Shown here one piece after another: positions 1 to 7,786 of a stretch of DNA of 64,000 bases (the stretch's first letter is position 1; each line of letters starts with the position of its first letter). The stretch covers positions 417,857 through 481,856 of the forward strand of contig NZ_CANMNK010000005.1 of the NCBI RefSeq assembly GCF_947499265.1, in the 5' to 3' direction. This DNA comes from an uncultured Roseobacter sp. GTDB taxonomy: Bacteria; Pseudomonadota; Alphaproteobacteria; Rhodobacterales; Rhodobacteraceae. Both the position numbers and the translations under genes were made by a program. The notes under the pieces were generated by a model. That model had not been told where the DNA came from. It made no database searches and worked only from the letters and a program-made list of their open reading frames with translations.

Positions 1-213
1 TACCTGCCAAACGGCCCGGCGCGCAACTCTTCGCTTGACCTGCTCAGCGCGGAGACCCTGGCGCAGATCCCGAATGGCCCAGCCTATGAGGACCAGGCTT
101 TCATCCGGTCGGATGCCGAATGGTGGGCTGCCAATCACGCCCGCCTCGAAGAAGCATTCAAGATCTGGACATCCGCCGGAGCCCGTCAGGGCGCGGCCGG
201 AACTGTGCGCTAA
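1..213 (+). CDS. C-terminal end of a polyamine-type ABC substrate-binding protein (partial)
   Basis: Seventy in-frame codons run from the window edge to a TAA stop. The stretch reads like the last helices of PotD/PotF-type periplasmic solute-binding proteins. It has an N-G-P-A-R-N motif, an acidic D-A-E-W-W-A-A-N-H turn and a closing F-K-I-W helix, close to the usual polyamine-binding ending in which paired Trp residues precede an E-x-x-F/W-x-x-W helix. The gene start lies outside the window. The BCCT carrier begins 29 bases downstream, so the two are probably cotranscribed and may serve related cationic or zwitterionic substrates. The family call rests on a short tail only. Confidence 0.65.
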   Translation, partial: YLPNGPARNSSLDLLSAETLAQIPNGPAYEDQAFIRSDAEWWAANHARLEEAFKIWTSAGARQGAAGTVR

Positions 214-242
214 GCGCGGACCAACAGGAAAAAGGTAAGAAA

Positions 243-1844
243 ATGAGTGAACAAACAACACAAAAACCCGATAATCTTGTTGCCAAGTCCGGGCTGTTTG
301 CCGGGATGAACCCGGTCATGGGCATTTTGTCGATGATCATGATCATCGGCTTTGTCGGCTATACGATCATGGACGTCGAACGCTCCTCGGAGGTGTTCCT
401 GTTGGGCAAGGATTTCATCATCAACACGATGGACTGGTTCTATGTGATCGTGGTGAATGCCGCGCTGTTCTTCGTCATCTGGCTGATGATCAGCCGCTTT
501 GGCGACGTGAAATTGGGCAAGGATGACGACACGCCGGATTTCTCGACATTTTCATGGATCTGTATGCTCTTCTCAGCCGGGCTTGGCTCAGGCCTGATTT
601 ACTGGGGTGTGGCGGAGCCGATGTTCCACATTCAGGGCAGCCCCTTCATGGAACGCGCAGGATATGAAGCCGGCAGCGTGGATGCTGCGGTCAAGGCCGT
701 CACCGTGACCAATTTCCATTGGGGGTTCCATGGGTGGGGTCTTTATGTGCTTGTGGGCCTATGTCTGGCTTACTTTTCATACCGTCGCGACCTGCCGCTC
801 ACACTGCGCACAGCGCTCTACCCCGTGCTGAAGGAGAAGATCTACGGCCCCTGGGGTCATCTGGTTGACCTTATCGGCGTCTTTGGCACCATTTTTGGTC
901 TGGCCACATCGCTGGGGTTGGGGGTCACGCCCATTGCCGCCGGATTGGAAAATCTTGGCTGGATGGCGAACACGCAAACCAACCAATTGATCCTCGTCGC
1001 CATCATTACCTGCCTCGGCACCGCGTCGGCAGCCTCCGGCGTGGGCAAGGGCGTGCGCATTTTGTCGGAATGCAATGTGATGGCATCGATTGGCCTGCTG
1101 GTCCTCTTCATTATTCTCGGGCCAACGGCCTTCCTGCTGGGGATCACGATCTCCGGCTTTGGCGACTATCTGTGGAATGTCATCCCGATGGGCTTCTGGA
1201 TCAATGGCGATCCAGAGGTGCAATGGCAGGGCTGGTGGACGATCTTCTACTGGGGCTGGTGGATTGCCTGGTGCCCCTTTGTCGGGCTCTTCATTGCCCG
1301 TGTCTCAAAGGGACGCACAATCAAGCAATTCTGTTTCTGCGTGCTGCTCATTCCAACCTCGGTTGTGATGCTATGGATGGGCGTTTTTGGCGGCGCGGCC
1401 ACCGGTGTGGATCTGTTCAATAACGCCGGTGTTGTGGACGCGGTGAACAATGACTACGCCGCTGGTGTCTTTGCCACCGTTGCGGGGTTTGGCTTTGACT
1501 GGCTGACCTATCCGATCACGGTGCTGATCACGATCCTGCTGATCTCCTGGTTCGTGACATCGTCGGATTCCGGGACGTTGGTGATGTGCACGATGCTGTC
1601 GATGGGAGATGAGCATCCGCCGGTCAAGTTTCGCATCTTCTGGGGTCTGACTGCGGGTCTCGTAGCTGCCGTGCTGATGCTGGCCGGAGGTTTGAGTGCC
1701 CTGCAGACGGCCTCCATCGTGGCCGGTCTGCCCATCGCGGTGATTTTGCTCCTGATGATCTACGGCATCGTCAAAGCGCTGCACGAGGACAACCCGGCTC
1801 CGGAATATGTGGACAAATTCGACCTCGAATTCCTGAACCGCTGA
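243..1844 (+). CDS. BCCT family betaine/choline/carnitine-type transporter
   Basis: A 533-residue inner-membrane carrier of the betaine/carnitine/choline family, with about 12 hydrophobic segments. Family landmarks are the S-A-G-L-G-S-G-L-I-Y-W-G-V-A-E-P helix, the F-H-W-G-F-H-G-W-G segment, the W-x-x-F-Y-W-G-W-W-I-A-W-C-P-F-V-G tryptophan-rich signature followed by a K-G-R-T-I loop, and a late S-S-D-S motif. The glycine motif reads GLGSG rather than the GMGIG of sodium-coupled BetP, so ion coupling cannot be assumed. The ATG at 243 is chosen because an AAGG-rich ribosome site precedes it; the frame stays open to 120, but that would overlap the upstream gene. Likely substrates are quaternary amines or DMSP, which roseobacters import through BCCT carriers. 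A strong terminator follows. Confidence 0.93.
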   Translation: MSEQTTQKPDNLVAKSGLFAGMNPVMGILSMIMIIGFVGYTIMDVERSSEVFLLGKDFIINTMDWFYVIVVNAALFFVIWLMISRFGDVKLGKDDDTPDFSTFSWICMLFSAGLGSGLIYWGVAEPMFHIQGSPFMERAGYEAGSVDAAVKAVTVTNFHWGFHGWGLYVLVGLCLAYFSYRRDLPLTLRTALYPVLKEKIYGPWGHLVDLIGVFGTIFGLATSLGLGVTPIAAGLENLGWMANTQTNQLILVAIITCLGTASAASGVGKGVRILSECNVMASIGLLVLFIILGPTAFLLGITISGFGDYLWNVIPMGFWINGDPEVQWQGWWTIFYWGWWIAWCPFVGLFIARVSKGRTIKQFCFCVLLIPTSVVMLWMGVFGGAATGVDLFNNAGVVDAVNNDYAAGVFATVAGFGFDWLTYPITVLITILLISWFVTSSDSGTLVMCTMLSMGDEHPPVKFRIFWGLTAGLVAAVLMLAGGLSALQTASIVAGLPIAVILLLMIYGIVKALHEDNPAPEYVDKFDLEFLNR

Positions 1845-1859
1845 TGGCATAGGACCGTG

Positions 1860-1895
1860 CGAGGGGGAAATGGCATTTCCCCCTCGATATTTTCG
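1860..1895 (+). terminator. Rho-independent terminator after the BCCT gene
   Basis: A perfect 12-base inverted repeat (CGAGGGGGAAAT, loop GGC, ATTTCCCCCTCG) lies 16 bases after the BCCT stop and is followed by an A/T run (ATATTTTC). Confidence 0.85.
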
Positions 1896-2123
1896 ATCCA
1901 CCGGCGTTTCGAGATTTTTGCCTTACAATTGTCTTTGCAAGGCGTGGATGGTGATGACGTCGAAACCCGTGTCATCAGCAGTAAAAAGTAGAACAGAAAG
2001 CGCGGCGGCAAGAGGTCCTTTTCTGCCAACACCCACCAGTGAATTCTGTCTAGCCAGTAGTCTTTGAATCACCCCGAACGCGTGAATGATTGCGAATGCG
2101 CGCCGAGGCCCTATGCTACGGTC

Positions 2124-2720
2124 ATGGAACACCCGCAACCTGATGACGAACGAGAAACTTCATTCAATTATGTCGTGGCAATCGGTGCCTCTGCGGGTGG
2201 TCTGAAGGCTATTCAGGAACTGATTGCCGAACTGCCCGCGGATCTGGACGCCCCAATTGTCATTGGGGTCCACAGCGAACCATCTTCGAAACTTACCGAG
2301 ATTTTGAAGTCCAAGAGTTCCCTTAAGATCAGAAAGACCATGGACGGCGACATCCTGAAAAAGGGGTGGATCTATGTGGTTCCCGGAGCAAAACATGCGT
2401 TGTTTCAAAACCAGAGGATTCATCTGTCCGATGTGGTCCGGGACTCGGGCTTTCGTCCGTCCATCGATGCGATGTTCATGACACTTGCTGCGGAATACGG
2501 GGGGCGCGGCATCGCGGTGGTGCTTTCCGGAACAATGAAAGACGGCATGAGGGGAGCCCAGGTTGTTTATGACATGGGGGGACAAACGATTGTTCAGGAT
2601 CCTGAGGATGCGCAGCACGCGGGTATGCCGAACAGCGTGATTTACAACGATCATCCTGAGACAATCCGAACCGCCTCCGAGCTAGGTGTTTGGTTGCGTA
2701 ACCTTATCGGAGATAAATGA
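2124..2720 (+). CDS. Stand-alone CheB-type methylesterase domain protein
   Basis: A 198-residue protein made almost entirely of a CheB methylesterase domain. The catalytic triad is recognisable: Ser23 in G-A-S-A-G-G, His50 in G-V-H-S-E-P-S-S, and Asp140 in L-S-G-T-M-K-D-G-M-R-G. The C-terminal S-V-I-Y-N-D-H-P region matches the usual end of the fold. It lacks the N-terminal receiver domain of chemotaxis CheB, and no cheR, cheA or receptor gene is nearby. CheB domains of this kind otherwise occur in CheB-CheR-PAS hybrids and as single stress-type proteins. The ATG at 2124 is preferred; in-frame GTG (2082) and TTG (2064) codons upstream are possible because no clear ribosome site marks any of them. 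The substrate is unknown. Confidence 0.85.
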   Translation: MEHPQPDDERETSFNYVVAIGASAGGLKAIQELIAELPADLDAPIVIGVHSEPSSKLTEILKSKSSLKIRKTMDGDILKKGWIYVVPGAKHALFQNQRIHLSDVVRDSGFRPSIDAMFMTLAAEYGGRGIAVVLSGTMKDGMRGAQVVYDMGGQTIVQDPEDAQHAGMPNSVIYNDHPETIRTASELGVWLRNLIGDK

Positions 2721-3026
2721 TCCTACTGTTACACGTGTTTCTAGGTGTGGGCATTGCAAGATTGGGTCAGGCTCATCTTCCGCAGTCCAGCCCTTTCTTG
2801 AACGGCGGCTCCGAGGCGTATGTGTGGCTGGAATTCAGGCGCGGGCAGATTGGCGACTGGAAGAAGGCGCAGACTTGAAGCTGGACCAATCTCAGCAGAT
2901 ATTCACAACGCCTGAAACCTATCCATCTGAGCAAGAGGGGCATTCCGCCCCCGCCCTCCTCCTTTGAAGGTGCGTGCAATCCGAAGTCCATTTCAAGAGT
3001 GTCATTTATCCAATAAGGGAAATTCC
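2721..3026. other. Intergenic stretch without a recognisable gene
   Basis: About 300 bases between the CheB-like gene and the cytochrome promoter. Short open frames exist on both strands (for example 2686-2967 plus and 2773-3051 minus), but none has a ribosome site, a domain or codon use like its neighbours. No repeat was noticed. Confidence 0.5.
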
Positions 3027-3058
3027 CCGCGCGATACGCGCGGTTTGACATGGGTCAA
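3027..3058 (+). promoter_or_regulatory. FNR/CRP-type operator upstream of cytochrome c, abutting a GC hairpin
   Basis: Bases 3045-3058 read TTGACATGGGTCAA, a perfect TTGAC-N4-GTCAA dyad of the FNR/FixK/Dnr class (consensus TTGAT-N4-ATCAA). Immediately upstream, 3027-3043 form a perfect palindrome (CCGCGCG, ATA, CGCGCGG) that could be a terminator stem or part of the control region. The operator centre is 64 bases before the cytochrome start codon, suitable for an activator site. Control by a low-oxygen or nitrogen-oxide regulator is inferred. Confidence 0.7.
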
Positions 3059-3070
3059 TGGTAGCGAACT

Positions 3071-3086
3071 CATTTTCACGAAAATG
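3071..3086 (+). repeat. Small inverted repeat in the cytochrome leader
   Basis: CATTTTC-AC-GAAAATG, a perfect 7-base dyad between the FNR-type box and the ribosome site. It could be a second regulator site overlapping the promoter, or chance; nothing else supports a role. Confidence 0.35.
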
Positions 3087-3115
3087 AATACAACTCAAAA
3101 AAGGAAGGAGTTGTT

Positions 3116-3529
3116 GTGCCCGCAAACCATTGGAAAAAAGTGTTGCTTGTTCCCCTGCTCATGGGACTATTCTCTTGCACGGAGGAAGCGATGCCGGACG
3201 CTTCAGATGGTGCCGCTTTCTTTGCCGAGAACTGTGTCGCGTGCCATGGCGCAACAGGACAGGGCGATGGGCAGAACGCAGACGATTTGTCGGCTGTGCC
3301 AACCGATTTGACAGAGCTGAGCCGTCGAAATGGTGGCGTCTTTCCCGCAGCGCGTGCTCTCAGCTATATTTATGGCGATCCGCAACAAGGCCACCTTGCG
3401 CGCGTGATGCCGCAATTTGGCGGCGCAATGGCGGAAGATTTGGTTCCGGTGGAAATTGACGGCGTATTTACCCCGACACCCCGTGCCTTGGCTGGCCTAC
3501 TCTTCTATCTTGAGAGCATTCAGCGCTAG
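3116..3529 (+). CDS. Lipoprotein c-type cytochrome, single heme
   Basis: A 137-residue secreted cytochrome c. The N-terminus has a Lys-containing start, a hydrophobic stretch and the lipobox G-L-F-S-C with Cys21, so the protein is probably anchored in a membrane as a lipoprotein. The heme-attachment motif CVACH spans residues 40-44, and Met98 in A-R-V-M-P-Q-F-G is the likely sixth ligand. The closing L-L-F-Y-L-E-S-I helix is typical of class I cytochromes. The GTG start at 3116 is chosen for the strong AAGGAAGGAG ribosome site just before it. The operator at 3045-3058 suggests induction when oxygen is low. It is a monocistronic electron carrier; its partner oxidase or dehydrogenase is not in the window. 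Confidence 0.9.
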   Translation: MPANHWKKVLLVPLLMGLFSCTEEAMPDASDGAAFFAENCVACHGATGQGDGQNADDLSAVPTDLTELSRRNGGVFPAARALSYIYGDPQQGHLARVMPQFGGAMAEDLVPVEIDGVFTPTPRALAGLLFYLESIQR

Positions 3530-3895
3530 CTTTGTTTCAAATGTGATCGCACTGCCCTGACTGTGAACACAGTCGACATTTGTTACCCCGCACTGCCAGC
3601 TTTCGGCGGTCTTTAGGTAAGATGGAAAGCCTGCTTGCGTGATTGATCAACCAATGGAGAACTGATGCGGTATCCCGCAGTTTGATTACTGACGACAAGC
3701 CTGCGCGCTCCTTATTCGAGCTTGGCACGAAAATGAATTCGCTCCAACATATCCAACTCGGCGAACTGCCAACTGAGGGATGGCGATCCGTCCCTAGGGA
3801 GCAGATGCAAAACGACGAACTTTGGCTTCGAAAGCAAGCCGCGTTGCGGGTTGTTCAGCAGCGTATTGCACCCGATCTGTCGTCGTATGGTCCGT
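3530..3895. other. Convergent intergenic region with a palindrome
   Basis: This stretch separates the rightward cytochrome gene from the leftward opp operon. A perfect dyad, GACTGTG-AA-CACAGTC, at 3559-3574 lies 30 bases after the cytochrome stop and may act as a weak terminator or an operator. No U-rich tail or other gene was recognised; short open frames here lack ribosome sites and known domains. Confidence 0.45.
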
Positions 3896-4897
3896 TTATG
3901 AGGGCGTTTCCCCTTCGGAATGATAGGGGCATGCGACAAAGTGGTCGTTCTCAAGCACTGCAACCGCGGGCATCGTCTCTGCGCAGCTCGCGCGGGCGAT
4001 GGGACAACGCGTGCGAAAAACACAGCCGGACGGTGGCGCCATTGGCGACGGCAGCTCACCCTCCAGAACAGGGCGGTGGCGTTGTCGTTCCGCTTTTGGT
4101 GAGGGGATCGGCACCGAGGCGATCAGTGCCTTGGTGTAGGGGTGGCGCGGATTTGCGATCAGCTCAGGCGCCGCTGCGGTCTCCACAATCCGGCCCAGAT
4201 ACATGACCGCGATCCGGTGCGAGATATGCCGCACGACGCTAAGATCATGCGCGATGAACAAAAGCGCGAGCCCCATGTCGCGCTGCAGATCCTGCAGCAG
4301 GTTCACGACCTGCGCCTGTACGGAAACATCCAGCGCACTGACCGGTTCATCACAGATCAGCAGTTCAGGACCGGTGATCAGGGCGCGAGCAATCCCGATC
4401 CGTTGGCATTGCCCGCCTGAGAACTCATGCGGGTATCGATTGATGAGCGCAGGCAGGAGGCCAACCCGTTCCATCATTCCACCGACCTTGGCGCGGATGT
4501 CTTCCTTCGAGAGGTCCGGGAAATGGGTCAGCAGCGGCTCGGCGACGATCTGGCCCACGGTCATCCGTGGGTTCAGAGCGTCCAGCGGATCCTGAAAAAC
4601 CATCTGAACATGCCGCCCGCGCGCCCGTTGGTGGGCCGCGCTCAAGCCGACGACATCCTCGCCGCGCCACAGCACCTGTCCGGTGCTGATCGGTACGGTG
4701 CCTACAATCGCACGTGCCAGCGTTGATTTGCCCGAGCCGCTTTCGCCCACAAGGCCAAGTGTCTGGCCCGGCTCCAACATGATCGAAGCCTGCTTCACGG
4801 CCTGCAATGCATGCGGTGGCGTCCAGGGCCAACTACCCTGCCGGGCCACGTCGAATGTGACGCTGACGTCCTGGACCTCAAGCAGCGGCGCGCTCAC
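3896..4897 (-). CDS. oppF: Oligopeptide ABC transporter ATP-binding protein OppF
   Basis: A 333-residue ATPase, last gene of a leftward opp operon. It carries Walker A G-E-S-G-S-G-K-S-T, the Q-loop region V-F-Q-D-P, the ABC signature F-S-G-G-Q, Walker B L-L-I-C-D-E-P and the switch His in I-A-H-D-L-S. The C-terminal oligopeptide/dipeptide domain has the usual cysteine cluster (C-V-F-R-T-R-C-P, then A-S-C). The GTG start at 4897 is chosen because it overlaps the oppD stop as GTGA; an upstream ATG at 4978 would put 80 bases inside oppD. It pairs with OppD to power peptide import at the inner membrane. Confidence 0.93.
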   Translation of the reverse strand: MSAPLLEVQDVSVTFDVARQGSWPWTPPHALQAVKQASIMLEPGQTLGLVGESGSGKSTLARAIVGTVPISTGQVLWRGEDVVGLSAAHQRARGRHVQMVFQDPLDALNPRMTVGQIVAEPLLTHFPDLSKEDIRAKVGGMMERVGLLPALINRYPHEFSGGQCQRIGIARALITGPELLICDEPVSALDVSVQAQVVNLLQDLQRDMGLALLFIAHDLSVVRHISHRIAVMYLGRIVETAAAPELIANPRHPYTKALIASVPIPSPKAERQRHRPVLEGELPSPMAPPSGCVFRTRCPIARASCAETMPAVAVLENDHFVACPYHSEGETPS

Positions 4898-5862
4898 ACT
4901 ACGGCCTCCAGTGCAGCGTGACAGGCCCGAATGCGCCCGGTGCCGAACCCTTCGAGCGACGGCATGGCTTGCAGGCAAGGTTCATGGCTGGCCGGGCAGC
5001 GGGGACTGAAGGGGCACCCCGGCGGCAGCGCTGTCAGATCGGGCGGGTCCCCCGGGATGGTCTGCAGCTTGTCCTGGGGCACATCGAGGCGCGGCACTGC
5101 TTTCAACAGGCCCAGCGTATAAGGATGGGAGGGTGCTTCGAACACATCATCGGTGGCGCCAATCTCCATCACCCGCCCGCCATACATGACCAGTGTTTCA
5201 AGGCAGGACCCTGCGACAATCGCCAGATCATGCGTGATCAGGATCAGCGCCGTGCCGAAATCCCGCTGGATCTCAGCCATGAGGTTCATGATCTGGTTTT
5301 GCACGGTCACGTCGAGGGCCGTGGTCGGCTCGTCCGCAATCAAGAGTTTGGGACGACAAAGCAGCGCCATCGCGGCCATGATCCGCTGACGCATCCCGCC
5401 GGAGAACTCGTGCGGGTACATCCTGAGCCGCGCGCGCGCGTCGGGGATGCGCACTGCATCGAGCATTTTCGCGCTTTCATCCAGCGCCTGGCGCTTTGAC
5501 GTGCCCTTGTGCAGCATCAGCACCTCGGCCATCTGGTCGCCAACGCGCATAAAGGGATTGAGCGAGGTCATCGGGTCCTGAAAGATCATCGCGATCTCAT
5601 TGGCGCGGATCGCGTTCAGCTTGGCCTCTGGCAGGTTCAGAATCTCCTGCCCGTCAAACCGCACAGATCCCGCAGCCGTTCCGTTCTTGGCCAGAAGCCC
5701 AAGGATTGCAAAAGCCAGCTGGGTCTTGCCCGACCCGCTTTCGCCGACGATGGCCAGACTGTCGCCGGCGTTGAGCGTGAGGTTCATGCCGTTCACGGCT
5801 TTGACGACCCCATCGGGGGTGTCGAAACTGACGGTGAGATCGGTGACGTCGAGCAGTGCCAT
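4894..5862 (-). CDS. oppD: Oligopeptide ABC transporter ATP-binding protein OppD
   Basis: A 322-residue ATPase that partners OppF. Seen are Walker A G-E-S-G-S-G-K-T, the F-Q-D-P-M-T-S-L-N-P block characteristic of OppD/DppD, the signature F-S-G-G-M-R-Q-R, Walker B L-L-I-A-D-E-P-T-T-A-L-D and the switch histidine in I-T-H-D-L. The C-terminal H-P-Y-T-L-G-L-L motif and cysteine cluster G-C-P-F-S-P-R-C-P mark the oligopeptide transporter subfamily. The gene starts 29 bases after oppC and overlaps oppF by four bases. Confidence 0.93.
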   Translation of the reverse strand: MALLDVTDLTVSFDTPDGVVKAVNGMNLTLNAGDSLAIVGESGSGKTQLAFAILGLLAKNGTAAGSVRFDGQEILNLPEAKLNAIRANEIAMIFQDPMTSLNPFMRVGDQMAEVLMLHKGTSKRQALDESAKMLDAVRIPDARARLRMYPHEFSGGMRQRIMAAMALLCRPKLLIADEPTTALDVTVQNQIMNLMAEIQRDFGTALILITHDLAIVAGSCLETLVMYGGRVMEIGATDDVFEAPSHPYTLGLLKAVPRLDVPQDKLQTIPGDPPDLTALPPGCPFSPRCPASHEPCLQAMPSLEGFGTGRIRACHAALEAVV

Positions 5863-5891
5863 GGGTTACCGGTCCTTCGGAAAGTTTGTCA

Positions 5892-6809
5892 TTACCGATC
5901 CTTCGGGTCGAGCGCGTCACGCAGCCCATCGCCGACAAAGAAGAAGCCGAAGAGCGTGATCACGAAAAAGAAAAGTGGCACCAGCAGCATCCAGAGCGTG
6001 CCGTTGTTCATCTCGGAGGCGCCGTCATTGATCAGCGCGCCCCAGCTTGTGAGCGGTTCCTGCACACCGAGGCCGAGGAAGCTGATGAAGCTTTCATAGA
6101 TGATCATCGAGGGCACCAGCAGCGTGGCATAGACGATCACCACACCCAGAAGGTTGGGGATGATGTGGCGCAGGATGATGGTGAAAGGCCGCACCCCCGT
6201 GGCGACCGCCGCTTCGATATAGGCCTTGCCCTTCAGTGTCAGCGTCTGGCCCCGGGCGATGCGGGCCATGTCCAGCCAGCTGATCAGCCCGATGCCGATG
6301 AAGAGCATCAGCAGCGAGCGGCCAAAGACCACCAGCAGCAGGATCAGGACGAACATATAGGGGATCGACATCAGCACATCGACGATCCGCATCATCACAT
6401 TATCGATGCGCCCGCCGAAATACCCCGCGATTGCCCCGTAGAGCGTGCCCACGACCACCGAGATCAGCGCGCCGACGATGCCCACCAGCAAGGAAATCTG
6501 GGTGCCTTGCACGGTACGGGCAAAGAGGTCGCGGCCCACGGGATCGGTCCCGAACCAATGGCCGCTTTCGAGCGAAGGCCGACCGGCCTCGATGATGTTG
6601 CCCAGCACGTTCCAGTCGATGTCTTCATTGTTCCAGGGCGCGATAAACGGACCGATCAGCGCGAAGGCCGTGACCAGCATCAGTACAATCAGCCCGGCGA
6701 CCGCCGCCCGGTTGCGAAAGAAGCGTTGCCGCGCATCGGCCCAGAGCGACCGGCCCTTGATCGGAGCCGCGCCCGCCAGATCATCAGCGATGGATTTGGT
6801 CGCAAACAT
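5892..6809 (-). CDS. oppC: Oligopeptide ABC transporter permease OppC
   Basis: A 305-residue inner-membrane permease. The N-terminal cytoplasmic segment with F-F-R-N-R-A-A-V-A-G precedes the first membrane helix, as in OppC/DppC. A periplasmic loop holds H-W-F-G-T-D-P-V-G-R-D-L-F-A-R, the classic OppC signature. The EAA loop (Y-I-E-A-A-V-A-T-G-V-R) that contacts the ATPases lies near residue 200, and there are about six membrane helices. The start at 6809 (M-F-A-T-K-S) is chosen because it lies just after oppB; the frame is open to 6854, which would overlap oppB by 41 bases. Confidence 0.92.
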   Translation of the reverse strand: MFATKSIADDLAGAAPIKGRSLWADARQRFFRNRAAVAGLIVLMLVTAFALIGPFIAPWNNEDIDWNVLGNIIEAGRPSLESGHWFGTDPVGRDLFARTVQGTQISLLVGIVGALISVVVGTLYGAIAGYFGGRIDNVMMRIVDVLMSIPYMFVLILLLVVFGRSLLMLFIGIGLISWLDMARIARGQTLTLKGKAYIEAAVATGVRPFTIILRHIIPNLLGVVIVYATLLVPSMIIYESFISFLGLGVQEPLTSWGALINDGASEMNNGTLWMLLVPLFFFVITLFGFFFVGDGLRDALDPKDR

Positions 6810-6813
6810 CGGC

Positions 6814-7737
6814 CTAATACCTGATTTTCGGGTCGATCCAGGCATAGAGCACATCGACCAGAAGGTTGAAGAAGATGGTAAGCGCGCCCAGCAGGATGGT
6901 GATGCCCATCATCACGCCGTAGTCGCGGTTGAGCGCTGAGGCGACGAAGAACTGCCCAATGCCACCGGTGGAGAAATAGATATCAATGACCACCGACCCG
7001 GTGATCATACCCACGAAAGCGGGCCCGAGGTAAGAGATCACAGGTAGCAGCGCGGGTTTCAGCGCGTGGCGGAAGATCACGCGCCGCATCGGCAGACCCT
7101 TGGCCCGGGCGGTGCGGATGTAGTTCGAGGTCAGCACTTCGAGCATGGAGGCCCGCGAGATGCGGGCAATCGAGGCCATGAAACTGGTCGAGAGCGCAAT
7201 CACGGGCAGGATCACGAATTGCCACTGGCCACCCTGCCAGCCCCCACCCGGCAACCAGCCGAGCCAAAGCGTGAAGGTCAGCACCAGGATCGGCGCCAGC
7301 ACGAAATTGGGCAACACCTGCGCCCCGATCGAGATGCCCACCGCCAGATAGTCGAGCCAGGTGTTGTGACGTACGGCGGCGAGGATGCCGAGCGCGCCGC
7401 CCACCACCACCGCGACCAGAAAGCTCCAGAACCCGTAGGTCAACGTCACGGGAAAGCCCTGAGCGATGAGACTATTCACATCCTGATCGCGGTAGATGAA
7501 GGAGGGACCAAAATCGAATTCGGTCACGACACCGGTGATGTAGCGCCAGATCTGCATGTGAAAGGGTTGATCCAGCCCATATTGCGCCTGCAGATTTGCA
7601 AGGACCGCCGGGGGGATGCCGCGCTCGGTCGCGAAAGGGCTGCCGGGGGCTGCATACATCAGCACGAATGTGCAGACGATCAGGATCAGCAGAACCGGGA
7701 TCGCGACCACCAGGCGCTTGATTATGAAGACAATCAT
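6814..7737 (-). CDS. oppB: Oligopeptide ABC transporter permease OppB
   Basis: A 307-residue permease with six predicted membrane helices. The N-terminus reads as an OppB/DppB helix (I-I-K-R-L-V-V-A-I-P-V-L), followed by a periplasmic loop with L-D-Q-P and the I-W-R-Y segment. The EAA loop Y-I-R-T-A-R-A-K-G-L-P is intact. The C-terminus has the usual D-Y-G-V-M-M-G motif and ends D-P-K-I-R-Y, the near-universal OppB ending. It forms the membrane channel with OppC and sits between oppA and oppC in a canonical A-B-C-D-F order. Confidence 0.93.
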   Translation of the reverse strand: MIVFIIKRLVVAIPVLLILIVCTFVLMYAAPGSPFATERGIPPAVLANLQAQYGLDQPFHMQIWRYITGVVTEFDFGPSFIYRDQDVNSLIAQGFPVTLTYGFWSFLVAVVVGGALGILAAVRHNTWLDYLAVGISIGAQVLPNFVLAPILVLTFTLWLGWLPGGGWQGGQWQFVILPVIALSTSFMASIARISRASMLEVLTSNYIRTARAKGLPMRRVIFRHALKPALLPVISYLGPAFVGMITGSVVIDIYFSTGGIGQFFVASALNRDYGVMMGITILLGALTIFFNLLVDVLYAWIDPKIRY

Positions 7738-7786
7738 CTAAATTAGGTAGCTCTGGAGCGGGCAAAGTCACCCGCTCCGATGAGCA

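Noticed and set aside
2686..2967. Possible 93-codon gene after the CheB-like protein
   Set aside because: It overlaps the end of the CheB gene in another frame and shows no domain or initiation signal.
5856..6824. Open frame of 322 codons opposite oppC
   Set aside because: It reads as His/Asp/Gln-rich sequence without any fold. The minus strand carries an unmistakable OppC permease.
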